DNA of 5,479 nt from assembly GCA_023458855.1 (NCBI GenBank), contig JAEWWQ010000109.1:1-5479 (forward strand), read 5' to 3'. Position numbers and translations under genes: made by a program. Below the pieces are notes generated by a model. That model did no database searches. It worked only from the letters and a program-made list of their open reading frames with translations, and had not been told where the DNA came from. This stretch comes from Bacillota bacterium (lineage in GTDB: Bacteria > Bacillota > Clostridia > Lachnospirales > Lachnospiraceae). This document shows positions 1-5,479 of the stretch, in pieces (position 1 is the stretch's first letter; each line of letters opens with the position of its first letter).

Positions 1-1028
1 CATCAACACCCACTTATACATGGGAATCTTCCAATACAAAATATGCAACCGTTGATAAGAATGGTAAAGTAACGGCAGTGGCAAGCGGTACTGCTACGAT
101 AACAGTAACAGCGGTACTTGGCAGTGACAAGGCAACAGCAACTACCAAAATAACTGTAAGAAGTAATGCAGAAACAGATACGACTACCAAGTTAAAGGAC
201 AAATCAGGCAACCAGCTCTATGTAAAAGAAGACGGAAAATATCGGGAAGCAGTATATGCAGACTATTTTACGGCAGATAAATTCTATAAGAAAGCAGTTA
301 CAAATTATAAATATACAGGCTGGCAGACGATTGATAATGTTACCTATTATTTTGATAAGAATGGGAATAAAGTGACCGGGACACAGATCATTCAGGGGGT
401 ACAATATACCTTTGGCAGTGATGGTGCTTTATCTATGGGAAGCGGCACACTGGGAATCGACGTTTCTAAGTGGAATGGCAACATTAACTGGACAGCTGTA
501 AAAAATTCCGGTGTATCTTATGCAATCATACGATGCGGATATCGAGGATCATCGACAGGTGCATTGATTCAGGATTCCAAATTTGCGGCAAATATAAAGG
601 GAGCACAGGCAGCAGGCATAAAAGTCGGGGTTTATTTCTTTACGCAGGCTGTGAATGAAGTGGAAGCAGTCGAAGAAGCTTCCATGGTATTGAACCTGAT
701 AAAAGGATATAACCTGTCCATGCCGGTCTATATTGATACGGAAGGCAGCGGCGGGCGTGCCGATGGGATTGATAAAGCTACCAGAACGGCAGTGTGCAAA
801 GCCTTCTGTGCAACGATCCAGAACAGCGGACGTACCGCAGGTGTATATGCGGCAAAGAACTGGTTTGAAACAAAATTAAATGTAAGTGCTCTGAGTGGTT
901 ATAAGATCTGGCTTGCCCAATATGCAACAAAACCGACCTATTCCGGCAGATATGATATGTGGCAGTATACTTCCAGGGGAAGTATCGGCGGAATCAGCGG
1001 AAATGTTGACTTGAATATTACTTATTGA
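1..1028 (+). CDS. Secreted GH25 muramidase with Ig-like and cell-wall-binding repeats (5' end missing)
   Basis: This is the C-terminal 341 residues of a larger wall lytic enzyme. The frame is open from base 3, so the gene starts upstream and the GTG at 78 is internal. Residues 1-52 in the window resemble a bacterial Ig-like (Big_2) domain, with the typical 'ATVDKNGKVTAVASGTATIT' pattern. After a linker, residues about 102-145 carry two aromatic/Gly repeats (GWQTIDNVTYYFDKNG, then IQGVQYTFGSDG) of the glucan/choline-binding type. The GH25 domain fills residues 151-341, from GIDVSKW to the end. Expected catalytic acids are visible: Asp at 459-461, the Asp-x-Glu pair in YIDTEG (735-737 and 741-743), and a late Asp at 1008-1010. 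GH25 enzymes cleave the MurNAc-GlcNAc bond of peptidoglycan. The signal peptide would lie outside the window. The catalytic domain is about 60% identical by eye to the one encoded at 3238-4470. Confidence 0.93.
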   Translation, partial: STPTYTWESSNTKYATVDKNGKVTAVASGTATITVTAVLGSDKATATTKITVRSNAETDTTTKLKDKSGNQLYVKEDGKYREAVYADYFTADKFYKKAVTNYKYTGWQTIDNVTYYFDKNGNKVTGTQIIQGVQYTFGSDGALSMGSGTLGIDVSKWNGNINWTAVKNSGVSYAIIRCGYRGSSTGALIQDSKFAANIKGAQAAGIKVGVYFFTQAVNEVEAVEEASMVLNLIKGYNLSMPVYIDTEGSGGRADGIDKATRTAVCKAFCATIQNSGRTAGVYAAKNWFETKLNVSALSGYKIWLAQYATKPTYSGRYDMWQYTSRGSIGGISGNVDLNITY

Positions 1029-1053
1029 TAAAGTGAAGAAGAACAATTATAAT
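1025..1053 (+). promoter_or_regulatory. Near-consensus sigma-A promoter for the rml operon
   Basis: The -35 is TTGATA at 1025-1030 (5 of 6 to TTGACA) and the -10 is a perfect TATAAT at 1048-1053, with an ideal 17-nt spacer. The -35 overlaps the TGA stop of the upstream lysozyme gene. Transcription should start near 1060, giving a leader of about 70 nt before rmlB. No clear intrinsic terminator follows the lysozyme gene, so read-through from upstream may add to this promoter's output. Confidence 0.75.
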
Positions 1054-1088
1054 AGTAGGAGCAGTAATTGGAAAAAGATTACTATTAT
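1049..1088 (+). repeat. 9-bp inverted repeat overlapping the -10 box (possible operator)
   Basis: ATAATAGTA at 1049-1057 is the exact reverse complement of TACTATTAT at 1080-1088, with 22 nt between. The left arm overlaps the TATAAT box and the likely start region. A competing pairing also exists: AGTAAT (1063-1068) with ATTACT (1078-1083), which would form a small hairpin in the leader RNA. It could be a repressor site or a leader structure; AT-rich chance pairing is also possible. Confidence 0.4.
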
Positions 1089-1129
1089 GATTAGAAAAGA
1101 ACTAAATGAATGGGAAGATAGGAGCAGCT

Positions 1130-2212
1130 ATGAGAACTTATTTAGTAACAGGCGGAGCCGGATTCATTGGATCCAATTATATTCACTATATGTTTAAAAA
1201 GTATGATAATGAGATCCGCATCATTAATGTGGATGTACTTACGTATGCAGGCAATCTTGAAAATCTGAAGGACATTGAGAACAGGGAGAACTATACCTTC
1301 GTCAAAGCAGATATCTGTGATAAAGAGGCTGTCATGAAGATATTTGAAGAGAATGATATTGACAGAGTGGTACATTTTGCAGCTGAAAGTCATGTAGACA
1401 GAAGCATCCGCAATCCGGAAGTATTTGTACAGACCAATGTACTTGGCACCTTAGTGATGCTGAATTGTGCAAAGAATGCATGGGAATTACCGGATGGTAC
1501 CTTTAAAGAGGGCAGGAAATTCCTGCATGTATCCACGGATGAAGTATATGGTTCCCTTGAAAAAGAAGGCGAGTTTTTCTATGAGACAACGCCATATGCG
1601 CCGCACAGCCCATATTCTGCAAGTAAGGCATCTTCAGATATGCTGGTAAAGGCTTACATGGATACTTATAAGTTCCCTGCGAACATTACGAACTGTTCTA
1701 ATAATTATGGACCTTACCAGTTCCCGGAGAAGCTGATCCCGCTGATCATCAATAATGCATTACAGGGCAAGGACCTTCCGGTATACGGAGACGGTAAGAA
1801 TGTCCGTGACTGGCTGTATGTGGAGGATCATGCGAAAGCGATCGATATGGTGCAGGAAAAGGGAAGATTATTCGAGACCTATAATGTCGGCGGACATAAT
1901 GAAAAGCAGAATATAGAGATTATCAATATCATAATCGAAACATTGCAGGACATGCTGCCTGAGAATGATGAGAGAAGAAAATTGGTAACAACAAAGTTAA
2001 TAAAATACGTGGAAGATCGTAAAGGTCATGACCGACGCTATGCGATCGCACCGGATAAGATCAAAGCGGAGATCGGCTGGTATCCGGAGACAATGTTCAA
2101 GGATGGAATCAGACTTACCATAAAGTGGTTCTTTGAGCATGAAGACTGGATGAAGCATGTAACAAGCGGAGACTACCAGAAGTATTATAATGAGATGTAT
2201 AGTGCGAGATAA
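1130..2212 (+). CDS. rmlB: dTDP-glucose 4,6-dehydratase RmlB
   Basis: This enzyme converts dTDP-D-glucose to dTDP-4-keto-6-deoxy-D-glucose, the second step of dTDP-L-rhamnose synthesis, in the cytoplasm with bound NAD. The 360-residue product has normal full length for the extended short-chain dehydrogenase family. It shows the NAD-binding glycine motif GGAGFIG (residues 8-14), the catalytic segment HVSTDEVYG with Thr136, Asp137 and Glu138, the YSASK pair Tyr162/Lys166, and the RmlB-typical NNYGPYQFPEKLIP and RKGHDRRYA stretches. The ATG at 1130 is preferred over the in-frame ATG at 1106: AGGAG (1120-1124) sits 5 nt before it, and the protein then begins MRTYLVTGG, as family members do. It is the first gene after the promoter at 1025-1053. 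Its stop codon lies inside the left arm of a long inverted repeat (2206-2219). Confidence 0.97.
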   Translation: MRTYLVTGGAGFIGSNYIHYMFKKYDNEIRIINVDVLTYAGNLENLKDIENRENYTFVKADICDKEAVMKIFEENDIDRVVHFAAESHVDRSIRNPEVFVQTNVLGTLVMLNCAKNAWELPDGTFKEGRKFLHVSTDEVYGSLEKEGEFFYETTPYAPHSPYSASKASSDMLVKAYMDTYKFPANITNCSNNYGPYQFPEKLIPLIINNALQGKDLPVYGDGKNVRDWLYVEDHAKAIDMVQEKGRLFETYNVGGHNEKQNIEIINIIIETLQDMLPENDERRKLVTTKLIKYVEDRKGHDRRYAIAPDKIKAEIGWYPETMFKDGIRLTIKWFFEHEDWMKHVTSGDYQKYYNEMYSAR

Positions 2213-2325
2213 GCAGACTGAACATAAGAAAGAAGGATTATCATGCTTGCATGGATAAGCCTTCTTTCTTATGCGAAGGAGCAACGCGAACGAATAAGGC
2301 GCAGCCTTATGAGTCTGCTTATCTC
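2206..2325 (+). repeat. 120-bp palindromic element, predicted three-way-junction fold, in the rmlB-rmlA gap
   Basis: A perfect 14-bp inverted repeat (GAGATAAGCAGACT at 2206-2219 against AGTCTGCTTATCTC at 2312-2325) encloses two further hairpins: a long one at 2223-2273 and ATAAGGC/GCCTTAT at 2294-2300/2304-2310. Together they fold into a three-way junction with a single-stranded strip at about 2274-2293. The left arm contains the rmlB stop codon. The layout resembles a MITE or REP-like palindromic unit, or a structured intercistronic RNA. I see no convincing target-site duplication and do not recognise a named family. Confidence 0.6.
2223..2273 (+). terminator. Long hairpin after rmlB, possible partial terminator or attenuator
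   Basis: CATAAGAAAGAAGG (2223-2236) is the exact reverse complement of CCTTCTTTCTTATG (2260-2273). Beyond one A/G mismatch the stem continues with TTATC/GATAA and then ATG/CAT around a CTTG loop (2246-2249). There is no U-run after the full stem. However, the inner stem alone (2235-2261) is followed by TTCTTTCTT, so partial termination in the + direction is possible. The A-rich left arm and T-rich right arm make it look bidirectional. Because I see no good promoter before rmlA, complete termination here is unlikely; it may instead stabilise or process the mRNA between the two genes. Confidence 0.45.
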
Positions 2326-2355
2326 AATTAAGGCAGACGGCAACGCAAGCTGATA

Positions 2356-2378
2356 GAGAACGAAAAGGAGAACGAAAA
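2356..2378 (+). promoter_or_regulatory. Ribosome binding site of rmlA formed at the junction of a 12-nt tandem repeat
   Basis: GAGAACGAAAA occurs at 2356-2366 and again at 2368-2378, a tandem repeat of period 12. The AAGGAG Shine-Dalgarno (2365-2370) spans the junction of the two copies and sits 8 nt before the rmlA ATG. Confidence 0.7.
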
Positions 2379-3248
2379 ATGAAAGGTATTATATTAGCCG
2401 GTGGAAGCGGGACAAGACTCTATCCACTGACAAAGGCTATTTCAAAACAGATCATGCCGGTATATGACAAGCCGATGATCTACTATCCACTGTCAACACT
2501 GATGTTAGCGGGGATCAGAGAGATCCTGATCATCTCTACACCAAGGGACCTTCCGGTATTCAAAGAATTGTTCGGAACAGGAGAACAGTTAGGACTCCGG
2601 ATGGAATATGCCATTCAGGAGGTCCCAAGAGGACTTGCGGATGCATTTATCATAGGTGCGGACTTTATCGGAGAGGACAGTGTTGCACTGGTACTTGGTG
2701 ACAATATTTTCTATGGACAAAGCTTTTCAAAGGTATTAAGAGAAGTGGCTTCCAGAGAAATAGGAGCGACTATTTTCGGTTACTATGTAAGAGATCCAAG
2801 GGAATACGGTGTCGTTGAATTTGATGAGAATGGAAAAGCACTTTCCATTGAAGAGAAACCTGAGAATCCAAAGAGCAATTATGCGGTTCCTGGTTTATAT
2901 TTTTACGATAATGACGTGGTAGATATTGCCAGAAATGTAAAACCTTCGGCAAGAGGTGAGATAGAGATCACCAGTATCAACAATGAGTATCTGAACAGAG
3001 GAACACTTCATGTGGAGACACTGGGAAGGGGATTTGCATGGCTTGATACGGGAAGCCATGATATGCTCCTGGACGCAGCGGACTTTGTATCAGCATTTCA
3101 GAAAAGACAGGGGCTCTATATATCCTGTATAGAAGAGATTGCATACAAAAGAGGATTTATTGATAAAGAACAATTGTTAAAACTGGCTGGGCCGTTAATG
3201 AAAACGGACTACGGCAAATACTTGGTAGAGGTTGCAAATGGACTCTAA
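2379..3248 (+). CDS. rmlA: Glucose-1-phosphate thymidylyltransferase RmlA
   Basis: This enzyme joins dTTP and alpha-D-glucose-1-phosphate to give dTDP-glucose and pyrophosphate, the first and usually feedback-controlled step toward dTDP-L-rhamnose. The 289-residue protein has the usual length. It opens with MKGIILAGGSGTRLYPLT, the nucleotide-binding signature, followed by the SKQIMPVYDKPMIYYPL segment. Other family marks are GLADAF (85-90), the LGDN motif with metal-binding Asp108, IEEKP (Lys160), and WLDTG with Asp223. The start is fixed by AAGGAG at 2365-2370. It lies 166 nt after rmlB, across the structured spacer, while the next gene overlaps its last 11 nt. It probably belongs to the same transcript as rmlB if the spacer hairpin is read through. 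Confidence 0.97.
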   Translation: MKGIILAGGSGTRLYPLTKAISKQIMPVYDKPMIYYPLSTLMLAGIREILIISTPRDLPVFKELFGTGEQLGLRMEYAIQEVPRGLADAFIIGADFIGEDSVALVLGDNIFYGQSFSKVLREVASREIGATIFGYYVRDPREYGVVEFDENGKALSIEEKPENPKSNYAVPGLYFYDNDVVDIARNVKPSARGEIEITSINNEYLNRGTLHVETLGRGFAWLDTGSHDMLLDAADFVSAFQKRQGLYISCIEEIAYKRGFIDKEQLLKLAGPLMKTDYGKYLVEVANGL

Positions 3249-4470
3249 GTTGAGGAAACTCATAATTGTGGCAATTACTTTTTCCATACTTGCTATAATT
3301 TCAGTTATCGTACTGGTAAATTTTAATACTATAAGAAGAAGCACAAATCATCTGTTTGACCAGACTGTGACAACACAGGCTACGGTAAGTGGAAATGAGG
3401 ATCTGTCTGCGTTTCTTCAGGATGAGACTTTTTTTGATAAAGAGGATACTTCTGCTGATTTGTCAGAAAGCGGTCAAAAACTGGATATGCTTGTGACATC
3501 GGTTGAAAAAGATCTTCGTATTAAAATCGTAAATACGTTGGGTGTGCCTGTTGCAGGACAGGAATTCAATGTAGATGTAAATGATACACAGTACACGGAT
3601 CAGGATAAAGACGGAATGATCTATATAGGCGACATGGAAGCGGGGGAATACTATGTCGGGATGGAACCTGCAGATGGTTACAGGATTCCGAATTCGAAGA
3701 TCAAAGTGGCAGTAAAAGATAAAGTGGAATATAGTCTGATCGATGACATCTCTTATTATGTGAAATCTGAAGACGAAGTAGATGCCTCGATAGAAGACAC
3801 GGAAGAGAATGGGGCAAAAGAAGATGCGGATGGTACGGAGCGGACCTCTCCGGTCATATCGGAAGAGTCTCAGTTTGGAATCGACGTGTCAAAATGGAAT
3901 AAAGAGATTGACTGGGCAAAAGTAAAGGATGCGGGTGTGCAATATGCGATTATCCGTTGCGGATATCGGGGCGCTTCCACAGGTTCGCTGGTGGAAGATC
4001 CTTATTTTGCAGCGAATATCCAGGGAGCGACAGAAGCAGGAATTAAAGTGGGGCTTTATTTCTTTACCCAGGCGACTACTGAGGTCGAAGCAGTAGAAGA
4101 AGCAAGTATGGCAATTATGCTCTGTAATGAATACCGGTTGGAGTATCCGATCTTCATTGATACGGAAGGTGCAGGCGGAAACGGAAGAGCAGATGCACTG
4201 GACAAGGAAACAAGGACAGCGGTATGTGAAGCATTTTGCGAAACAATAGAAAATGCCGGTTATACAAGCGGCGTATATGCAAGTAAGAATTGGTTTGAAA
4301 AATATATTGATGCAGGCAGGTTAGATAAATATGTAGTATGGCTTGCAGAATATAAGTCAGCACCGACCTATGAGGGTGACTTCCAGGTATGGCAGTACAC
4401 TTCGAAAGGAAGCGTGGAAGGAATTGATGGAAAAGTAGATATGAATATCAGTTTATTGACGGTAAAATAA
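3238..4470 (+). CDS. Membrane-anchored GH25 muramidase with a Cna-B-like domain
   Basis: This 410-residue protein should sit on the outer face of the membrane and cut peptidoglycan glycan strands. Residues 1-7 are basic (MDSKLRK) and 8-28 form one hydrophobic helix with no clear signal peptidase site, so I read it as a signal anchor. Residues about 41-90 are an acidic, low-complexity stalk. Residues about 92-165 resemble a Cna-B/SpaA-type or carboxypeptidase-regulatory-like beta domain (IKIVNTLGVPVAGQEFNV, then AGEYYVGMEPADGY). Residues 175-212 are an acidic linker. The GH25 domain spans 213-405, with Asp216, Asp308 and Glu310 (FIDTEG) and Asp401 as the expected active-site acids. The ATG at 3238 has AGAGG (3227-3231) 6 nt upstream and is preferred over the TTG at 3232. 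It overlaps rmlA by 11 nt and precedes rmlC by 13 nt, so it is embedded in the operon and probably translationally coupled to rmlA. Confidence 0.92.
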   Translation: MDSKLRKLIIVAITFSILAIISVIVLVNFNTIRRSTNHLFDQTVTTQATVSGNEDLSAFLQDETFFDKEDTSADLSESGQKLDMLVTSVEKDLRIKIVNTLGVPVAGQEFNVDVNDTQYTDQDKDGMIYIGDMEAGEYYVGMEPADGYRIPNSKIKVAVKDKVEYSLIDDISYYVKSEDEVDASIEDTEENGAKEDADGTERTSPVISEESQFGIDVSKWNKEIDWAKVKDAGVQYAIIRCGYRGASTGSLVEDPYFAANIQGATEAGIKVGLYFFTQATTEVEAVEEASMAIMLCNEYRLEYPIFIDTEGAGGNGRADALDKETRTAVCEAFCETIENAGYTSGVYASKNWFEKYIDAGRLDKYVVWLAEYKSAPTYEGDFQVWQYTSKGSVEGIDGKVDMNISLLTVK

Positions 4471-4483
4471 GAGGAGATTTAAG

Positions 4484-5059
4484 ATGGGAAAGATAACGGT
4501 AGAAACATGTGAGATTGAAGGTTTGAAAGTAATTACACCGGCGGTATTCGGTGATGAACGCGGATACTTCATGGAAACATATAATTATAATGATTATAAG
4601 GCTGCAGGCATCGATCAGATATTTGTACAGGACAACCAGTCTGCTTCTAAACAAGGTGTTCTTCGCGGTCTGCATTTCCAGTTGCACTATCCACAGGATA
4701 AGCTGGTGCGCGTTGTATCAGGTGAGGTATTTGATGTGGCAGTTGATCTGCGGGAAGGTTCCAGGACCTTTGGACAATGGTTTGGTGTGGTGTTGTCTGC
4801 AGAGAATAAAAAACAGTTTTTTATTCCTAAAAATTTTGCGCATGGATTTGTCGTATTATCCGAGCATGCTGAATTTGCTTATAAATGTACAGACTTTTAT
4901 CACCCGAATGATGAAGGCGGACTTGCATGGAATGATCCTGCTATTGGAATAGAATGGCCGATTCCGGCTGGAATGGAATTGACCATTTCAGATAAAGATA
5001 CAAAATGGAATGGCATTGAGGAATATAAAAAAGGAAAAGAATTATGCAAAAAACAGTAA
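4484..5059 (+). CDS. rmlC: dTDP-4-dehydrorhamnose 3,5-epimerase RmlC
   Basis: This enzyme epimerises dTDP-4-keto-6-deoxy-D-glucose at C3 and C5 to dTDP-4-keto-L-rhamnose, the third step of the pathway. The 191-residue length is normal for this cupin-fold family. Visible signatures are DERGYFMETYN (24-34), FVQDNQSASKQGVLRGLHFQ (47-66) carrying the catalytic-base His64, Lys73 in QDKLVRVVSGEVFDVAVDLR, PKNFAHGF with His120, Tyr133 (AYKC) as the likely catalytic acid, and Asp170, the expected partner of His64. AGGAG at 4472-4476 stands 7 nt before the ATG. The gene follows the GH25 gene by 13 nt and its 3' end overlaps the export permease by 16 nt, indicating tight operon coupling. Confidence 0.97.
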   Translation: MGKITVETCEIEGLKVITPAVFGDERGYFMETYNYNDYKAAGIDQIFVQDNQSASKQGVLRGLHFQLHYPQDKLVRVVSGEVFDVAVDLREGSRTFGQWFGVVLSAENKKQFFIPKNFAHGFVVLSEHAEFAYKCTDFYHPNDEGGLAWNDPAIGIEWPIPAGMELTISDKDTKWNGIEEYKKGKELCKKQ

Positions 5060-5479
5060 CGAAAGTGCATGCTGAGAAGAGAGGAATTACCAAACCAGCA
5101 GGTATAAGCATTGTTGTAACATGTTCTATCATTGCCATGGCAGTATTAATTTTCCATCAGAACCAGTTTGCAGATCCGAAAGATGAGTTAATGAAGAAAA
5201 TACTAGCAAGTGTGATTATCATAATCGGTAATTTCGCATTTGCTTTTCTGTATGACAAGATTACGGTATTACCCGTAGAACTCTTGCAAAACAGACGTTT
5301 GATCTGGAAGTTATCCAAGAATGATTTTAAGACCAGATATGCCGGCTCTTATCTTGGTATGGTATGGGCATTTGTGCAGCCGGTCGTTACCATCCTGGTA
5401 TACTGGTTCGTATTCGAAAAAGGATTTAGCGCCAAAGCCCAGGAATTAGCGACCGGAATGAAAGTACCCTATGTGTTAT
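5044..5479 (+). CDS. ABC polysaccharide-export permease, Wzm/TagG-like (3' end missing)
   Basis: The 145 residues in the window are the N-terminal part of an integral membrane subunit that, with a Wzt-type ATPase, would export an undecaprenyl-linked polysaccharide. The family core is recognisable from about residue 81: LLQNRRLIWKLSKNDFKTRY, then AGSYLGMVWAFVQPVVTILVYWFVFEKGF, the amphipathic entry helix and first core membrane span of ABC-2 exporters. Ahead of it lies an unusual extension of about 80 residues with two extra hydrophobic helices (about 21-37 and 52-70). The ATG at 5044 has AAGGA (5031-5035) 8 nt upstream and overlaps the rmlC end by 16 nt, so translation is probably coupled. 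No frameshift is seen between extension and core. Wzm is an inferred family name; the matching ATPase gene should lie downstream of the window. Confidence 0.88.
   Translation, partial: MQKTVTKVHAEKRGITKPAGISIVVTCSIIAMAVLIFHQNQFADPKDELMKKILASVIIIIGNFAFAFLYDKITVLPVELLQNRRLIWKLSKNDFKTRYAGSYLGMVWAFVQPVVTILVYWFVFEKGFSAKAQELATGMKVPYVL

Noticed and set aside
78..80. GTG at 78 as the start of the first lysozyme
   Set aside because: The frame is open to the window edge and the Ig-like domain begins before it; there is no ribosome site ahead of it.
1106..1129. ATG at 1106 as the rmlB start
   Set aside because: It adds eight residues not typical of RmlB and lacks a good ribosome site, whereas ATG 1130 has AGGAG at 5-nt spacing.
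2248..2273. Possible promoter before rmlA (TTGCAT, then a -10-like CTTATG)
   Set aside because: The -10 match is poor and both elements lie within hairpin arms, so the match is probably incidental.
1997..2284. Minus-strand ORF across the rmlB 3' end and spacer hairpin
   Set aside because: It is antisense to conserved rmlB codons and reads through the palindrome; no recognisable product or ribosome site.
2309..2353. 14-codon ORF in the rmlB-rmlA spacer
   Set aside because: Only a weak AAGG precedes it, it lies inside paired arms, and its composition is unremarkable.
4551..4952. 133-residue + frame inside rmlC
   Set aside because: It lies in another frame across strongly conserved rmlC codons, with no family resemblance; it is a shadow.

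Overview
The window looks like part of a cell-surface polysaccharide locus from a low-to-moderate GC Gram-positive anaerobe, most likely a Clostridia/Lachnospiraceae-type gut bacterium. This rests on three things: strong AGGAG-type ribosome sites, a secreted GH25 lysozyme with bacterial Ig-like and cell-wall-binding repeats, and the style of the rml proteins. The taxon is an inference; no rRNA or other marker is present.

Layout, all on the + strand. (1) 1-1028: 3' part of a secreted GH25 muramidase (Ig-like domain, glucan/choline-binding-type repeats, catalytic domain). (2) 1029-1129: a short gap with a near-consensus sigma-A promoter (TTGATA, 17 nt, TATAAT) whose -35 overlaps the lysozyme stop codon, plus a dyad over the -10. 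(3) 1130-2212: rmlB. (4) 2206-2378: a strongly structured intergenic region with a 120-nt three-way-junction fold bounded by 14-bp inverted repeats, then a tandem 12-nt duplication that builds the rmlA ribosome site. (5) 2379-3248: rmlA. (6) 3238-4470: a second GH25 protein, membrane-anchored, overlapping rmlA by 11 nt. (7) 4484-5059: rmlC. (8) 5044-end: 5' part of a Wzm/TagG-like ABC polysaccharide-export permease, overlapping rmlC by 16 nt.

Together rmlA, rmlB and rmlC convert glucose-1-phosphate to dTDP-4-keto-L-rhamnose; the final reductase (rmlD) is not in the window. The permease suggests that a rhamnose-containing polymer is finished in the cytoplasm and exported by an ABC transporter. 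The most distinctive point is the pair of paralogous GH25 muramidases, one upstream of the rml genes and one embedded in the operon by gene overlap. This suggests that local peptidoglycan cleavage is tied to making or placing the polymer. That link is inferred from context and not shown by the sequence. All other long open frames I checked are shadows of these genes.
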